Program-made: the position numbers and the translations under genes
Part shown: piece after piece, positions 36,784 to 46,144 of the stretch
How the letters are laid out: each line of letters begins with the position of its first letter
How positions within the stretch are numbered: position 1 is the stretch's first letter
Notes under the pieces: generated by a model
What the model was told of the DNA's origin: nothing
Databases searched by the model: none
Seen by the model: only the letters and a program-made list of their open reading frames with translations
Assembly (NCBI GenBank): GCA_001466705.2
Contig: LATX02000024.1
Span: 310,001 to 374,000, forward strand
Direction of reading: 5' to 3'
DNA: 64,000 bases
Source of the DNA: Moniliophthora roreri
Lineage: Eukaryota; Basidiomycota; Agaricomycetes; Agaricales; Marasmiaceae

Positions 36784-38431
36784 CTAACCTAACAAAATAC
36801 CTCCTTTTGGTTGGGTAAATGTTGGTGGAGCTCCTGGATAGCCTCTGGTGTCACATATATACTGATGTCTCTCAAACCATTTAGGAGACCTGTCTAATAT
36901 TGAACTAAACCTCACCGTGGTCATGGCATAGTGGATTCCCTTTGGCGACGAACTCAGTGTCCATTCCAGTATTGAACATAAGAGTCCAAAACATGTTGGA
37001 CAATCTTCAGCCAGAGCCATTGAAAAAGATCACTGTGTTCAAAATTGAGCGGTCAAGTGATTAATTGATGCCAAGATACAGCTGCATATGCACCAGTGAA
37101 GAGAATTGCTTGGGTTGAACATGCCATTGGTTCTCCCCTCCTCAATGATCTCCCATACTTCCAATCCAGCATGCTTCCAGAACCATTTCCAGCATACTTC
37201 AATGATAATGTTGTGAGTGCTTTTGAGTGCCATGAAGGCAGAATGTTCCTGGAGGTCAAGACTGCCAAAGATATTTCTATCAAGAGAGTAAGCAGAGGGC
37301 AACAAATTGAGTCCATATCACTCACCAAAGTGCCTCCTGTTGTGTGAACATTTCTCCAGTTTCTGAGCCCTTATCTACTGTCATCTGAATGAGCATTTCT
37401 TCAAGTACTGAGTGAGCTAGAGATCATCACAAGTAAGGTAGTAGACAGAACTCAACTGTAACTGGCTTCAATGATCATGTCCAGGTGAAGGTGGCCAATT
37501 GCATCTGCATATTGGGCATCAGGAACAATGACCAACTTCTGAATGGCTCCAACATGCTGCTGGAAGCCATATATATATCAAATCCAACAGGACTCATGCA
37601 TAAGGCTTTACTCGAAAATTTCTCATGGCCATCAGCATGTATCTCTTGATACAGTCTGATGACAAGGTGATGGCCACATGGAATTCTGCCAAAACGGTTT
37701 CCTGGAGCTTGTCAGCATGCACTGTCAGGATCCTCTTCTTTCATCACTTGTTGAACAAAGTCTCTGTAAATGACCATTCATTAGTAGTGGACAAGCTGTA
37801 AATTCTGGACACACTATAGCACTGCTGCATGATTCTTTGCTAACTTGTCTTGAATAGCGACTGGACCATTCCATTTGTTCACATCATTCTCTACCTCTTC
37901 CAAAATCAAGCTTCTGAGGACTTCTTTTGGAATGACTTTTGCATTCTTCCAGGATGTGTTTCCAACATTGAGATACTTCATTTTCTGAAATATCAGTGTG
38001 CGGCTGGCAATGATTCTATTCAAGATGTGATGAAAGCAGCAAGCAGAACTAATTCTTACCCAGGTGTGTATCCAAACTCCTTAGTCAACCTTGATTGAAT
38101 CTCCTTCCAATTGAGCTGTTCCTCAGTATAGCTCAGCAATGCAGGCTTCAGCACAATATCTGGTGGACCTGTGTAATTTCAGTGTCATGGAAAAAATAGA
38201 AACAGGATCACTGACATATTCTAATGTTTGTTCCATTCTTGCCCACTGAATTGACCATGTTGAACAGGAGAAACAGAGCTGGAGTGTTTGGCCATTGGAA
38301 AACAGACTAAATACCCAATGCCACAGTTCAACATTGTCGGTGATGTGGTCCAAATCAGGTGCTTTCCCATGGTCAACCTCTTTGTCCTCCACATTCATCA
38401 GTTTCATTTCCCACAGACTGCACCAGACCAC
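36784..38431 (-). pseudogene. Fungal integrase-core (DDE) domain gene, decayed
   Basis: Reading right to left, the N-terminal segment has ARMEQTLEYVSDPVSIF and TRYCAEACIAELY. A 45-nt intron with GTAAG...TAG ends lies near 38,010-38,060. Next come NVGNTSWKNAKVIPKEVL, DFVQQVMKEEDPDS and HADGHEKF (first catalytic Asp region). Last is the signature KSTHNIIIEVCWKWF with IVQHVLDSYVQYWNGH. This order matches the integrase core domain proteins that are multicopy in Agaricomycetes and related to retroviral-type DDE recombinases. Many TGA stops replace Arg (for example in the N-G-H-stop-V-R-R-Q-R stretch near 36,960), and frames shift, so it is a pseudogene. The family's cellular role is not established to my knowledge. 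Identification is from motif memory. Confidence 0.65.
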
Positions 38432-38449
38432 AGGAATGTCCTCTACTAT

Positions 38450-38905
38450 CTTAAGCCTGCAGTCTCAGCAGCTGCAACCTATTTCACCAGCTCAATGTTA
38501 CTCAATCATTCCTGGAGATGACTGCAATACTACCTTTCCTAACAAAACTTCTCTGGGCTTATGTGTTCAGTGTCTACTGCTAAACAACCTGGATGAGGCA
38601 CCAGAAGTCCTATCAATTATTGCTGTGAGTCAGTTCATTGTTCCCCATAGATGACTGTACTTATCTCAATTTAGAAATTTGACCAGTGCAATGGTTGTGG
38701 ACAACTTGCTTCAGATCTAGATGTTTGGTTTGTGAATGGGCTATGTGGTTTGTGCTCTGGTGATAAAGGTGTGTATCCTTATCCTTATTTCATCATATAG
38801 TGCTTGACTGGGACTGTAGCATATCAGCAAGCACTTGAAGTCCTTGCAGAGGCAAATAGGCTTCGACAGTATGCTTGGGCTGTTCACATGCAATCTTGAT
38901 TCTGA
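38450..38905 (+). pseudogene. Extra Cys-rich N-terminal module of an alpha-kinase gene
   Basis: Two or three exons encode a product that parallels the start of the kinase gene at 39,103. It reads NKTSLGLCVQCLLLN, then a 50-nt intron (38,625-38,674), then QCNGCGQLASDLD and LCGLCSG (two C-x2-C pairs), then a second intron of about 50 nt to about 38,818, then YQQALEVLAEANRLRQYAW. A stop follows at about 38,898. Intron positions match those of the downstream module, so this looks like a partial tandem duplicate of the N-terminal zinc-ribbon-like part without a kinase domain. It lies head to head with the integrase-core gene, with almost no spacer. Confidence 0.55.
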
Positions 38906-39010
38906 CCACACTGGTTATGAAAGCCATGTTGTCCCCATAGTCTTGAACAATGAAACATGACTGTCCATATTTTTACATAAATGAATATTTGTGCCACAGT
39001 GCACCTCTAG

Positions 39011-39018
39011 TATAAAAC
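39011..39018 (+). promoter_or_regulatory. Possible TATA box of the alpha-kinase gene
   Basis: TATAAAAC lies 92 bp before the first ATG (39,103) of the Cys-rich kinase N-terminus. Position and sequence fit a core promoter, but it is also AT-rich by chance. Confidence 0.4.
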
Positions 39019-39102
39019 CTTCAGTCAATTGTGATTTCCTGTTAATCCTCTCACCCACTCATTTTTGGTACCTCTGGCTTGACAATTACAGAATCAGCAG
39101 CA

Positions 39103-40486
39103 ATGTCTCTTTCAAATCATGATGAGAAAGTACTTATGGAATGCTGTGGAGATGATGCAGGATTAGGCTGTCTGGGGATTTTTCCATGCAAGTCTAAGCT
39201 GGGACTTTGTGCCCAGTGCTACTTAGTTGATGTTCAGTATGCATCTGACAAAGAAAAACAGCAATATTTCAAGGTATGCTACTATTTTTATTTTGTAACC
39301 CCAGTCTGTACTTACTATTTTATCTAGAGTATGCCACAATGCATTGATTGTGGTACTTGCAGTCATAATTTGAAGGGAGAAAAATGTGGCACCTGTAAAT
39401 GAGGTATGTTATCAATTCACGTCTTAATGGCATGAAAATTTGACTTTATAATGTAGCAGATTCCAGTGAAGCAGCTTCATCTTCTTCAATGCCACCACCC
39501 ACACACATTCTAGCTGAAATGACACCTACCACTACTGCAGGCTCCACTAATACTCCATTAGCTATGGCTGCAGATAAGGCACGCTCCATTGTTGCAGCTG
39601 CTAGCATGGACCCAAGCAACTTTGGCCATGTCATGAATGCACATTGTCAAGCCCAGAAGCAATGTGAACAGGAATTCATTGATTTGAAGACAGCTCTTCA
39701 ATCTGGAGGTGGATGTATGGTCAATCTGTTTATGACTTTTGTCAGTGAGCATAACTTGAAGACAATTATCTGCATTGGCCATTATATGTCTACACAGTCT
39801 GACAAGTTGATCTTGAAAGGTTAGTTCTTCACAATTATAATACACTGTGAAAATATTAGCTGATTGAATTGATTCCAACAGATGTAGTTTGGAAGAAGAT
39901 TCAAGAACTCAATAGGAGCATGTGGGAGGACTCAACGTCAGGTAGTTTGACAGAGTACATTTTCATTTATCTTTCTGTGTTTGTGCTGCTGACAAGTTAC
40001 TGTAGAGAAGATTTTTTCATCTGGTTTCCTGGTAATGATACACTGGAAGATTGCACAGAGTACGACATGTTAGGGACAGTCTATGATGTGACATGGGCCC
40101 ACCCTACAAAGGTAGCCAGCTGGTTCAAGGGACCAACAGAAGTCAGTTGGACCTGCCATTATGCTAATATTTCAAATACTGTGTCACTTGTCATAATGGT
40201 TGTCCTGAAGATGACTCAGATTGAACAACGGGATGGACTGGTGCCTTCAGAGCTTGGTGGCAAGCCAAAAGCAGGAGGCCAGTCAACCAAGAGGAAGCTA
40301 GAGGATGAGGGTGAAAGTGCTATGCAATCTAGTGTTTGCTATAAGCTCAGTGTGTACATTTTTGTCTTATCATCTCTACATGACTAATTAGAACCTGCCA
40401 GATGCACCCCTTCAATCTACATTCTGCCCATGATCACTTGTTTCTGTTACAGCCCCATCTTTTGCAACAGCTGCCAATTCCATTGC
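39103..40486 (+). pseudogene. Alpha-kinase gene, 5' part (Cys-rich N-terminus), split by a Ngaro element
   Basis: The ATG at 39,103 opens MSLSNHDEKVLMECCGDDAG, followed by CKSKLGLCAQCYLVD. Introns fit at 39,274-39,327, 39,404-39,456, 39,820-39,881, 39,942-40,005 and one ending at 40,452. The second exon gives QCIDCGTCSHN with KCGTC, two C-x2-C pairs suggesting zinc binding. It ends in a TGA at 39,401 that would be CGA. Later exons are Ser/Thr/Ala-rich and then W/F-containing (WFKGPTEVSWTCHYAN). The last short exon ends in NSIA at 40,486, where the retrotransposon starts. The kinase domain is carried by the segments at 45,782 and 52,686. In the known family, alpha-kinases (MHCK/EF2K type) phosphorylate Ser/Thr in helices; this N-terminal domain's role is unknown. 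Confidence 0.7.
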
Positions 40487-40649
40487 ATGAAGTGTAGATG
40501 CCAACACCGCCAGTGAGGCCAGGCATTGGCATCAGCGTTCCAACTGAGCAGCTAGTGTGCTGACTAAGCTGGCCAGTTCTCTCTTCTCGCTGCCACATAC
40601 AGTGCCACTGACAGACCATTTCTCCCTCAGTCTTTTCTCTTGCTTTTCA
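40487..40649 (+). repeat. Split direct repeat A1 of the Ngaro-like element
   Basis: Starts ATGAAGTGTAGATGCC and matches A2 (45,355-45,517) over 163 bp, with about a dozen differences, mostly transitions. It forms the left end of the element. Confidence 0.9.
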
Positions 40650-40684
40650 TTGTCACTCTCTATTTATTCTTTCCTTAGCACCTT

Positions 40685-42353
40685 GTGATGACAGGTGCCA
40701 ACCAAATGGTTGGCAGGTCCCAGAGTGGCTCAAGCTCAGCAGATGCCCTAAGAGGGCTGCAAGGAATCAACTTGAGCAGCGGCTCTGGCATATCCACTCC
40801 TCCAGGTTCACAGCCTGAATCCTCATCCCAGGACCCATCTGCAAGACCCACAGCAGGCTCTCAGCGGCCATCATTACTTCAACATCAGTGGCAGCAAGCT
40901 CAGCAACAGGGTGATACTTCTCAACAACAATCACCTCAACAGCCACCTCCACCTCAGCAGCCAGCAGCTCAACAGCAGGACTCACAAAACCAGGAAGCAC
41001 AAGAACATCCACGCCTGGCCCAACAACCTGCCAGCAGGAGCAGGGAAGGTCAGAGTCAGCCGAAACTCTACACTGAGGCAGAATTTCAGGAGTTACTAGC
41101 AATGCTACATCCATCAGCAGTAAGACAACCATCCAATCCAATGTTTGTCAGTCCAAGCTCAGTAGAGGAAGCTCGCCATCAAGCCCAAGCAATAGAAGAG
41201 GAGAAAAAGAAGAAGGTGCCAGAACTGGTGGATGGCTTCAGAGCGAATCTCATAAAGTCTTGTGAGTATGATTCATCTATTTGGGCCTATAAAGAGTTAT
41301 CCATACCCATCCATATCTGTCCATATATTTGGCTCTCTGGTGCTGGTGCACCTCTGAGTTTCTTCTGTCAGTGCCTTCCGTATAGCTCCCAAATGTGTTT
41401 GCTAGTATCAGATGTCTCGATTAGCTGGGGTCATGCCCACTCTCCTGTTATCTGGCAGTAGTGGCCTTTGCAATATATACATATAATGCCTACTCCAATC
41501 AGTCCATTCAACCGGAAATTCTGACAACAGCTGTGTTTTAGTATCTTCAGACTGTATTGATGATGCCATTCTGAAGAACAAGTATATCCCTATCCCCACT
41601 ATTCTTGCCCTTGACCGAGGCCATTCAGCATGTGAAGATGACAAGGAGATGGTTCTAATGAAAGAAGGGACCCTCAAGTCTAAGTCATTCAGCAGGAAGA
41701 ATGAGTGTAGCCTTCCCTTCCACAGCTGGCTCACAGGAATGAACACGTTGATCTGGCACACTCAAGAGCTGCTACCCACATTTTCAAGGGCCAACAGGCT
41801 AGCCAGCCATGTGGTAGTGGCATCGGGAATTGCACAATCGCATGGAATAGACATAGCCTACAAGTACAACATCAGGCAGCGAGAGTTAGCGGCAGATGAC
41901 CACCATCATGACATTAAGGACCTTGATGTCATGATTCTGACTCTGGTGTCCAGCACAGCAATGGTGTCAGCAGCCAAGTTGCAGCAGAGTATGACATCAT
42001 CATTCTCTTACCAGTGCCAGCCATCCACCTCATCTCCGTCAAAGAGGAAAGCCAACCCTTCAGCAGAGTCCCCATCAAAGTGCCAGAAGACGACGGCTTG
42101 CTTCTGCTGTGGCTTCCCAGGATACGTGGCATTGGCATGCACAGCTGCAGTGACTAAGGCAGGTATGCCATGTGCGACATGGTCTAGGCAAGGGAAAGGA
42201 CCTGGGTTGCTAGTAGCATCAAATGGGAAGCAGTTTTGCTTTCGTTGGACAGTCTCCTCCTCTTGCCATTTTGGCACAACCTGCACCAACTTACACCAAT
42301 GCAGCATCTGCGAATCGCCCAAACACGGAGGTGGAAGCTGTAGCCACCTCTAG
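40685..42353 (+). pseudogene. Gag-like protein of the Ngaro-like element
   Basis: The first part (from the ATG at 40,685 or 40,688) is Gln/Pro/Ser-rich (LLQHQWQQAQQQGDTSQQQS), then charged (AIEEEKKKKVPELVDGF). A GTGAGT donor at 41,262 and an acceptor at 41,541 could remove 280 nt and join it in frame to CIDDAILKNKYIPIPTIL. The latter is typical of DIRS-order Gag-like proteins. The C-terminal part has CFCCGFPGYVALAC, a zinc knuckle whose His has become Tyr. It is followed by a second Cys/His cluster (CHFGTTCTNLHQCSICESPKH), as in the family. The stop is near 42,351. Role: RNA binding and particle assembly. Confidence 0.7.
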
Positions 42354-42357
42354 GAGG

Positions 42358-43450
42358 GATGACCCCTGTAGGGTTGTCACCCTGCTCATTCCAGACCTTG
42401 TCAAAGATACCTTACAATCGCTTAATATCCTCCCTTCTTGGTTGCACATAGTATCAGGCCTTCATGAAGGTTTTGATGTGGGTGTCAGAGGTACACCTTC
42501 ATTGTCTCTATCCTTTCAAGAATCATACTTCTGTTTCCCTCGACCCCTTGTTTATATCATCATACATCAAAAGCGAGATAGCTGCAGGGCAATACTCATG
42601 ACCTTATACCCGTCACAAGCTAGAGGAAACCATTGGGTTCTTCAGGACCTCGCTGCTGGAGTTAGTCCCCAAACCAAACTCCAATTCATTTTGCTTGATT
42701 CAGGATATGTCTTATCCCAGGAACGACCCAGACCTAACTTCAGTCAATGCTGGGATCTCAGCAGATGACTTTCCAACCGAATGGGGGACCTTCAACAAGA
42801 CGGCCAAGCTAATTCTGTCCTTACCTCCTGGATGCATGGCAGCCACATTCGACATCTTGGTGGCCTACCACCTGACACCGATTCGGCCAGACCAGCAGTG
42901 GGCGCTTTGTATATATTGGAACAATTATGTGCATGTAGACCATGCTGTGATGTTCGGCCTCACATCAAGTGCCAGTGTCTTTGGAGCTGTAGCAGACATG
43001 CTAATAGCAATATACCAAGCTTCAGGATACCGAGCAATATTGAAATGGGTTGATGATTTCTTGGTTATTCATTTCCCGGACAACACTTGGTCAGAAGAAG
43101 AATTTATGGATCTGACAGAGAAGTTTGGAGTGCCATAGAGCAAGACCAAGCTTCGACGCCTGGCAGTAGTTCAGAGATACATAGGATTCAATTGGGACTT
43201 GGAGAGAAAGATGGCAGGGTTCCCAGAGGAGAAGAGAGAAAAACTGGCAAGTCTGCTGGGTGCTTGGCTTACAGTGGATGCGGTCTTCACAGTGAAGGAG
43301 GCAGTGAGCCTTCACGGGAAGCTGGTGAATGCATCATGTATTTACTGCCTCACATGCCCATTCTTGCCATCAATAACCCACTTCTCAAAGTCATTCAAGT
43401 CACACAGAGCTCGCCTCCATCCACCCCTGGCAGTAGTAGCAGATTTATCA
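42358..43450 (+). pseudogene. Reverse transcriptase of the Ngaro-like element
   Basis: A frameshifted series of frames. MSYPRNDPDLTSVNAGIS and WGTFNKTAKLILSLPPGC are followed by LTPIRPDQQWAL, VMFGLTSSASVFGAVADML and the catalytic motif WVDDFLV at 43,047-43,067, intact. The thumb-like part continues past a stop at 43,136 as RYIGFNWDLERKM and LHGKLVNASCIY. These are signature sequences of the DIRS/Ngaro RT branch and differ clearly from the Gypsy RTs in this window. The stops and at least two frame changes prevent a full product. Confidence 0.88.
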
Positions 43451-43579
43451 TGAGTGTCATACTTGCTGCAAATCTGCCCTCCCTGGGTTATGCTGTCTCC
43501 AATCAAGACATGGGATGTCAAGTGGTGGGGAGACGCAAGTACATCTTTTGGTATAGGTGTGGTGATTGGCTGTTATTAC

Positions 43580-44005
43580 GCAATGTGAAAGTGGGCATCA
43601 GGAGTAGTAGTGGGGCCAGGACAAGAACACAACATCAGATGGGCAGAGGCAGTAGCTGTCGAACTCAGCCTGTGTCTGCTATCGCATCTGGTGGATAGGA
43701 GTCTCTTAAAGGTGGCACAAGGAGAGCACATCTCAGTGAGGTCAGACAACGAGGGTGTAGTGAAAGTAGTCCACAAAGGGAGATCCAAGAGCCAGCCAAT
43801 AAATTGGACTCTGAAGCAAGTGTACAAGGTTCAAGCCTTATGCCAGTGGCAGCTCCATGCTATTCATGTCCCAGGACGCATCAATATTGTGGATGCGCTG
43901 TCACAGGGCAATGTTGAAGGTTTCTTAAGAGGCTTCTCTCAGGCAGACACAAATTTCCACTTCCGATTGCCAGGCCATCTTACATCACTCCTTGTTCAAC
44001 TGTGA
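43580..44005 (+). pseudogene. RNase H of the Ngaro-like element
   Basis: The frame has NIRWAEAVAVELSLCLL, then VRSDNEGVVKVVHKGRS (catalytic Asp region) and LHAIHVPGRINIVDALSQG, matching the D-E-D-D type RNase H fold with its late VPG...N..AD.LS motif. Here the usual Ala-Asp has become Val-Asp-Ala-Leu, which still keeps an Asp. It degrades template RNA during reverse transcription. It ends in a TGA at 44,003-44,005. Confidence 0.8.
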
Positions 44006-44239
44006 ATACAGTGTTCTCACCCCCAGTGATTCCAGTGGTCCAGCATCTTGAGGTAGACATTAGAGGGAGGCTGCAGCTTCGGCCCTCAACCCTCCATCCC
44101 AATTGCTGAGCAGAATGCTGGATCTTCAAATGGAAAGAAGTCAATCAAGCACCGGCCAAGGTCATAAACCACCCTCTGCTCCAGTTTATTGCCAACAAGT
44201 CTTCAGAGTCATCACTAAGGGATGCAGGCAGCTATGGCT

Positions 44240-45216
44240 CAGGTCTTCAGAAATTCCATATCTTCTGTGATATCTTTTCTATCCCAGAGAGCGTCTGCCT
44301 TCCTGCCCCTTTCAAACTCCTCCTTTCCTTTGCCCTCTGGGCTGCTACTCTTCCAGAGACAGTAGGCAAGAACTTATCTTCCATGGCACAGTTCAAGCCA
44401 GTTTCAATTAATGTAGTCCGAAAATACCTGTCAGCAGTCAGAGCTTGGCACATAGCACAGGAATGGGACCTGCCACTGTCACATGAGCAACATAACACCA
44501 TCAACTGGCACCTGTGGGGGCTTAGCAATCTACAAAGCTCATGAAAGCGGCCACCACAACCTCCTTTCACTTTAGCTATATTACATGCTCTCAAAGCAAC
44601 CTTAGACCTCTCAGACCCCTTTGACACTTGTATCTGGGCCCTTGCATGTTGTGCCTTTTGGGGAATGATGAGATTTGGCAAGGTTACAGTGAAGTCCAGA
44701 GCAGATTTCAATGGGTCAAAGCACCTCAAATGGAGCAATGTCTCATTTGGCACCAACAACTTAGGCAATCCATTTGCGACCCTACATCTGCCATTGGCAA
44801 AGACAGCAGAAGCAGGAGAAATCCAAAAGGTCCATATCTCAGAGCACAAAGACATTTGCCCTCTGGAAGCACTGCTCAACCTAGCTAAAGTGGTACCAGC
44901 TGGCCTGAATGATCCACTGTTCTCTTGGCATGACAAGAAAGGAGATCTCAGACCAATAGTATGCAAAGCTGCCCTCAAGCGTATCAACAGCATCACCACT
45001 GCATGGGGATGGGGTACATCCTTTGGTCATTCATTCCATATTGGAGGCACATCACACTATATGTCCCTGGGGAAGGACCCCGAGATCATCCACATTGCAG
45101 GCTGCTGGAAGTCACTGGCATACCAGACATATTTGCGAGCCTTTGAGCTGGTAGTCATGAGACACATGAACACAAACCCTGCGAACTGTCCACCTCGTCC
45201 TTTGGGTTGGGCTTAG
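44240..45216 (+). pseudogene. Tyrosine recombinase of the Ngaro-like element, catalytic Arg lost
   Basis: One frame, interrupted by a TGA near 44,542, runs to the TAG at 45,214-45,216. It has FALWAATLPETVGKNLS, then ACCAFWGMMRFGKVTV (first catalytic Arg), LPLAKTAEAG (Lys region), GHSFHIGGTSHYM and IAGCWKSLAYQTYLRAFE. The family reads GHSFRIGG at the H-x-x-R box, but here the Arg is His (CAT at 45,037-45,039, a CpG-type change). The Arg before W-K-S is Cys. The nucleophile Tyr, in YQTY at 45,121-45,132, is kept. The enzyme would insert circular element DNA into the genome; this copy should be inactive. Confidence 0.9.
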
Positions 45217-45262
45217 CGTCATCTCACACTGCGGTTGTTCCTCAGCTTTTGGGTGGGCAGCA

Positions 45263-45354
45263 TGATCCCTCCACGTTCCCGGTCAAGCTTCGCTCGCCCT
45301 CAGCCCAACCTACAGGTTCTCAGTTATGAGTCAGCACACGTTAGATGAAGTTGG
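45263..45354 (+). repeat. Split direct repeat B1
   Basis: 92 bp matching B2 (45,690-45,781), with only a few transitions. It directly abuts A2, giving the internal B1A2 block. Confidence 0.9.
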
Positions 45355-45517
45355 ATGAAGTGTAGATGCCAACACCGCCAGCAAAGCCAGGCATCAGCAT
45401 TAGCGTTCCAACTGAGTGGCTAGTGTGCTGACTAAGCTGGTCAGTTCTCTCTTCTCACTGCCACATACAGTGCCACTGACAGACCATTCCTCCCTCAGTC
45501 TTTTCTCTTGCTTTTCA
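45355..45517 (+). repeat. Split direct repeat A2
   Basis: 163-bp match to A1, directly following B1. Between A2 and B2 lie 172 bp (45,518-45,689) with no coding sign. Confidence 0.9.
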
Positions 45518-45689
45518 CCCACCCAGCCCACCTGGATGTTCTGTAGCGCATTGACAATTTCTCTTAGCAATCATATGCTAGTACATTCCTTATGCTCCAT
45601 ATACCCAGTACTACTAGTGGTGGTTCAAATTTGTGTATAGCTGACTTATGACCAAGAATTGAAACTCGTTGGGGGATCCTACCCAGGCG

Positions 45690-45781
45690 TGATCCCTCCA
45701 CATTCCCGGTCGAGCTTCACTCACCCCCAGCCCAACCTACAGGTTCTTAGTTATGAGTCAGCACATGTTAGACGAAGTTGG
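45690..45781 (+). repeat. Split direct repeat B2, right end of the Ngaro-like element
   Basis: 92-bp match to B1, ending GTTGG. The next bases AT are shared with the start of A1, so the exact junction is ambiguous by 2 bp. Kinase coding resumes immediately. Confidence 0.9.
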
Positions 45782-46144
45782 ATTTCAATCCATCAAACTT
45801 GCCTTTGCAAAAGTTACAAAGCTTGAGTCAGGACATGTTGACATCACCTGGAATACAGAAGATGTTCAGAATGTCCAGCTGGCCACGGAACCTTTCACAC
45901 ATGGCATGTCAAAAATGGTATACAAAGTAAGCGGTATTTCAGATCACTATTTGAGCTGGAACTGACCAGATGATTAGATGAGAATCGGCACTGAGGCATT
46001 TGTTGCCAAGCAATGTGTGAAGATTCCTGAAACAGGCCTTCCACCAAATCTTCAAGGTGCTCGTCTAGCTGCCAAGGCAACACTCCTTCCAATGGAGGAG
46101 AATACCGGTTACCTTACAGCTGACCTCTGTATCCAACATAGCAG
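45782..46144 (+). pseudogene. Alpha-kinase gene, N-lobe of the kinase domain
   Basis: Reading resumes in frame with the exon cut at 40,486 (FQSIKLAFAKVTKLESG). It has ATEPFTHGMSKMVYK, which matches the glycine-rich, F-x-x-G-x-x-R/K-x-x-Y block of alpha-kinases. A 50-nt intron (45,927-45,976) follows, then GTEAFVAKQCVK, whose Lys fits the catalytic ATP-binding Lys. The segment continues through LQGARLAAKATLLPMEEN and is interrupted at 46,144 by a Gypsy LTR. The GCAG at 46,141-46,144 is the target duplication. The rest of the domain is at 52,686. Confidence 0.78.

Larger units (their letters stand above)
40487..45781 (+). mobile_element. Ngaro/PAT-like tyrosine-recombinase retrotransposon with split direct repeats
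   Basis: 5,295 bp, with the order A1 (163 bp), gag-like, RT, RNase H, tyrosine recombinase, B1 (92 bp), A2 (163 bp), about 170 bp, B2 (92 bp). The A1...B1A2...B2 arrangement is the split-direct-repeat structure of PAT and Ngaro elements in the DIRS order, which integrate by a circular intermediate using a tyrosine recombinase and leave no target duplication. No adenine methyltransferase domain was seen, which favours Ngaro over DIRS1. Coding parts carry stops, frameshifts and lost catalytic residues, so this copy is dead. It sits inside an exon of an alpha-kinase gene in the same orientation. Confidence 0.9.

Noticed and set aside
37096..37347. Forward-strand open frame in the integrase-core region
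   Set aside because: It is the antisense of the KSTHN-containing integrase-core frame, which carries the recognisable motifs.
38288..38440. Forward frames extending the first Cys-rich module upstream
   Set aside because: They overlap the reverse-strand LEYVSDP/CAEACIAELY coding of the integrase-core gene; protein-like signal is on the reverse strand.
43087..43698. A 203-codon forward frame in the Ngaro-like element
   Set aside because: It is an out-of-frame shadow of the RT and RNase H frames and has no motif of its own.
44247..44999. A 250-codon reverse frame opposite the tyrosine recombinase
   Set aside because: It is the complement of the recombinase, whose motifs are clear on the forward strand.
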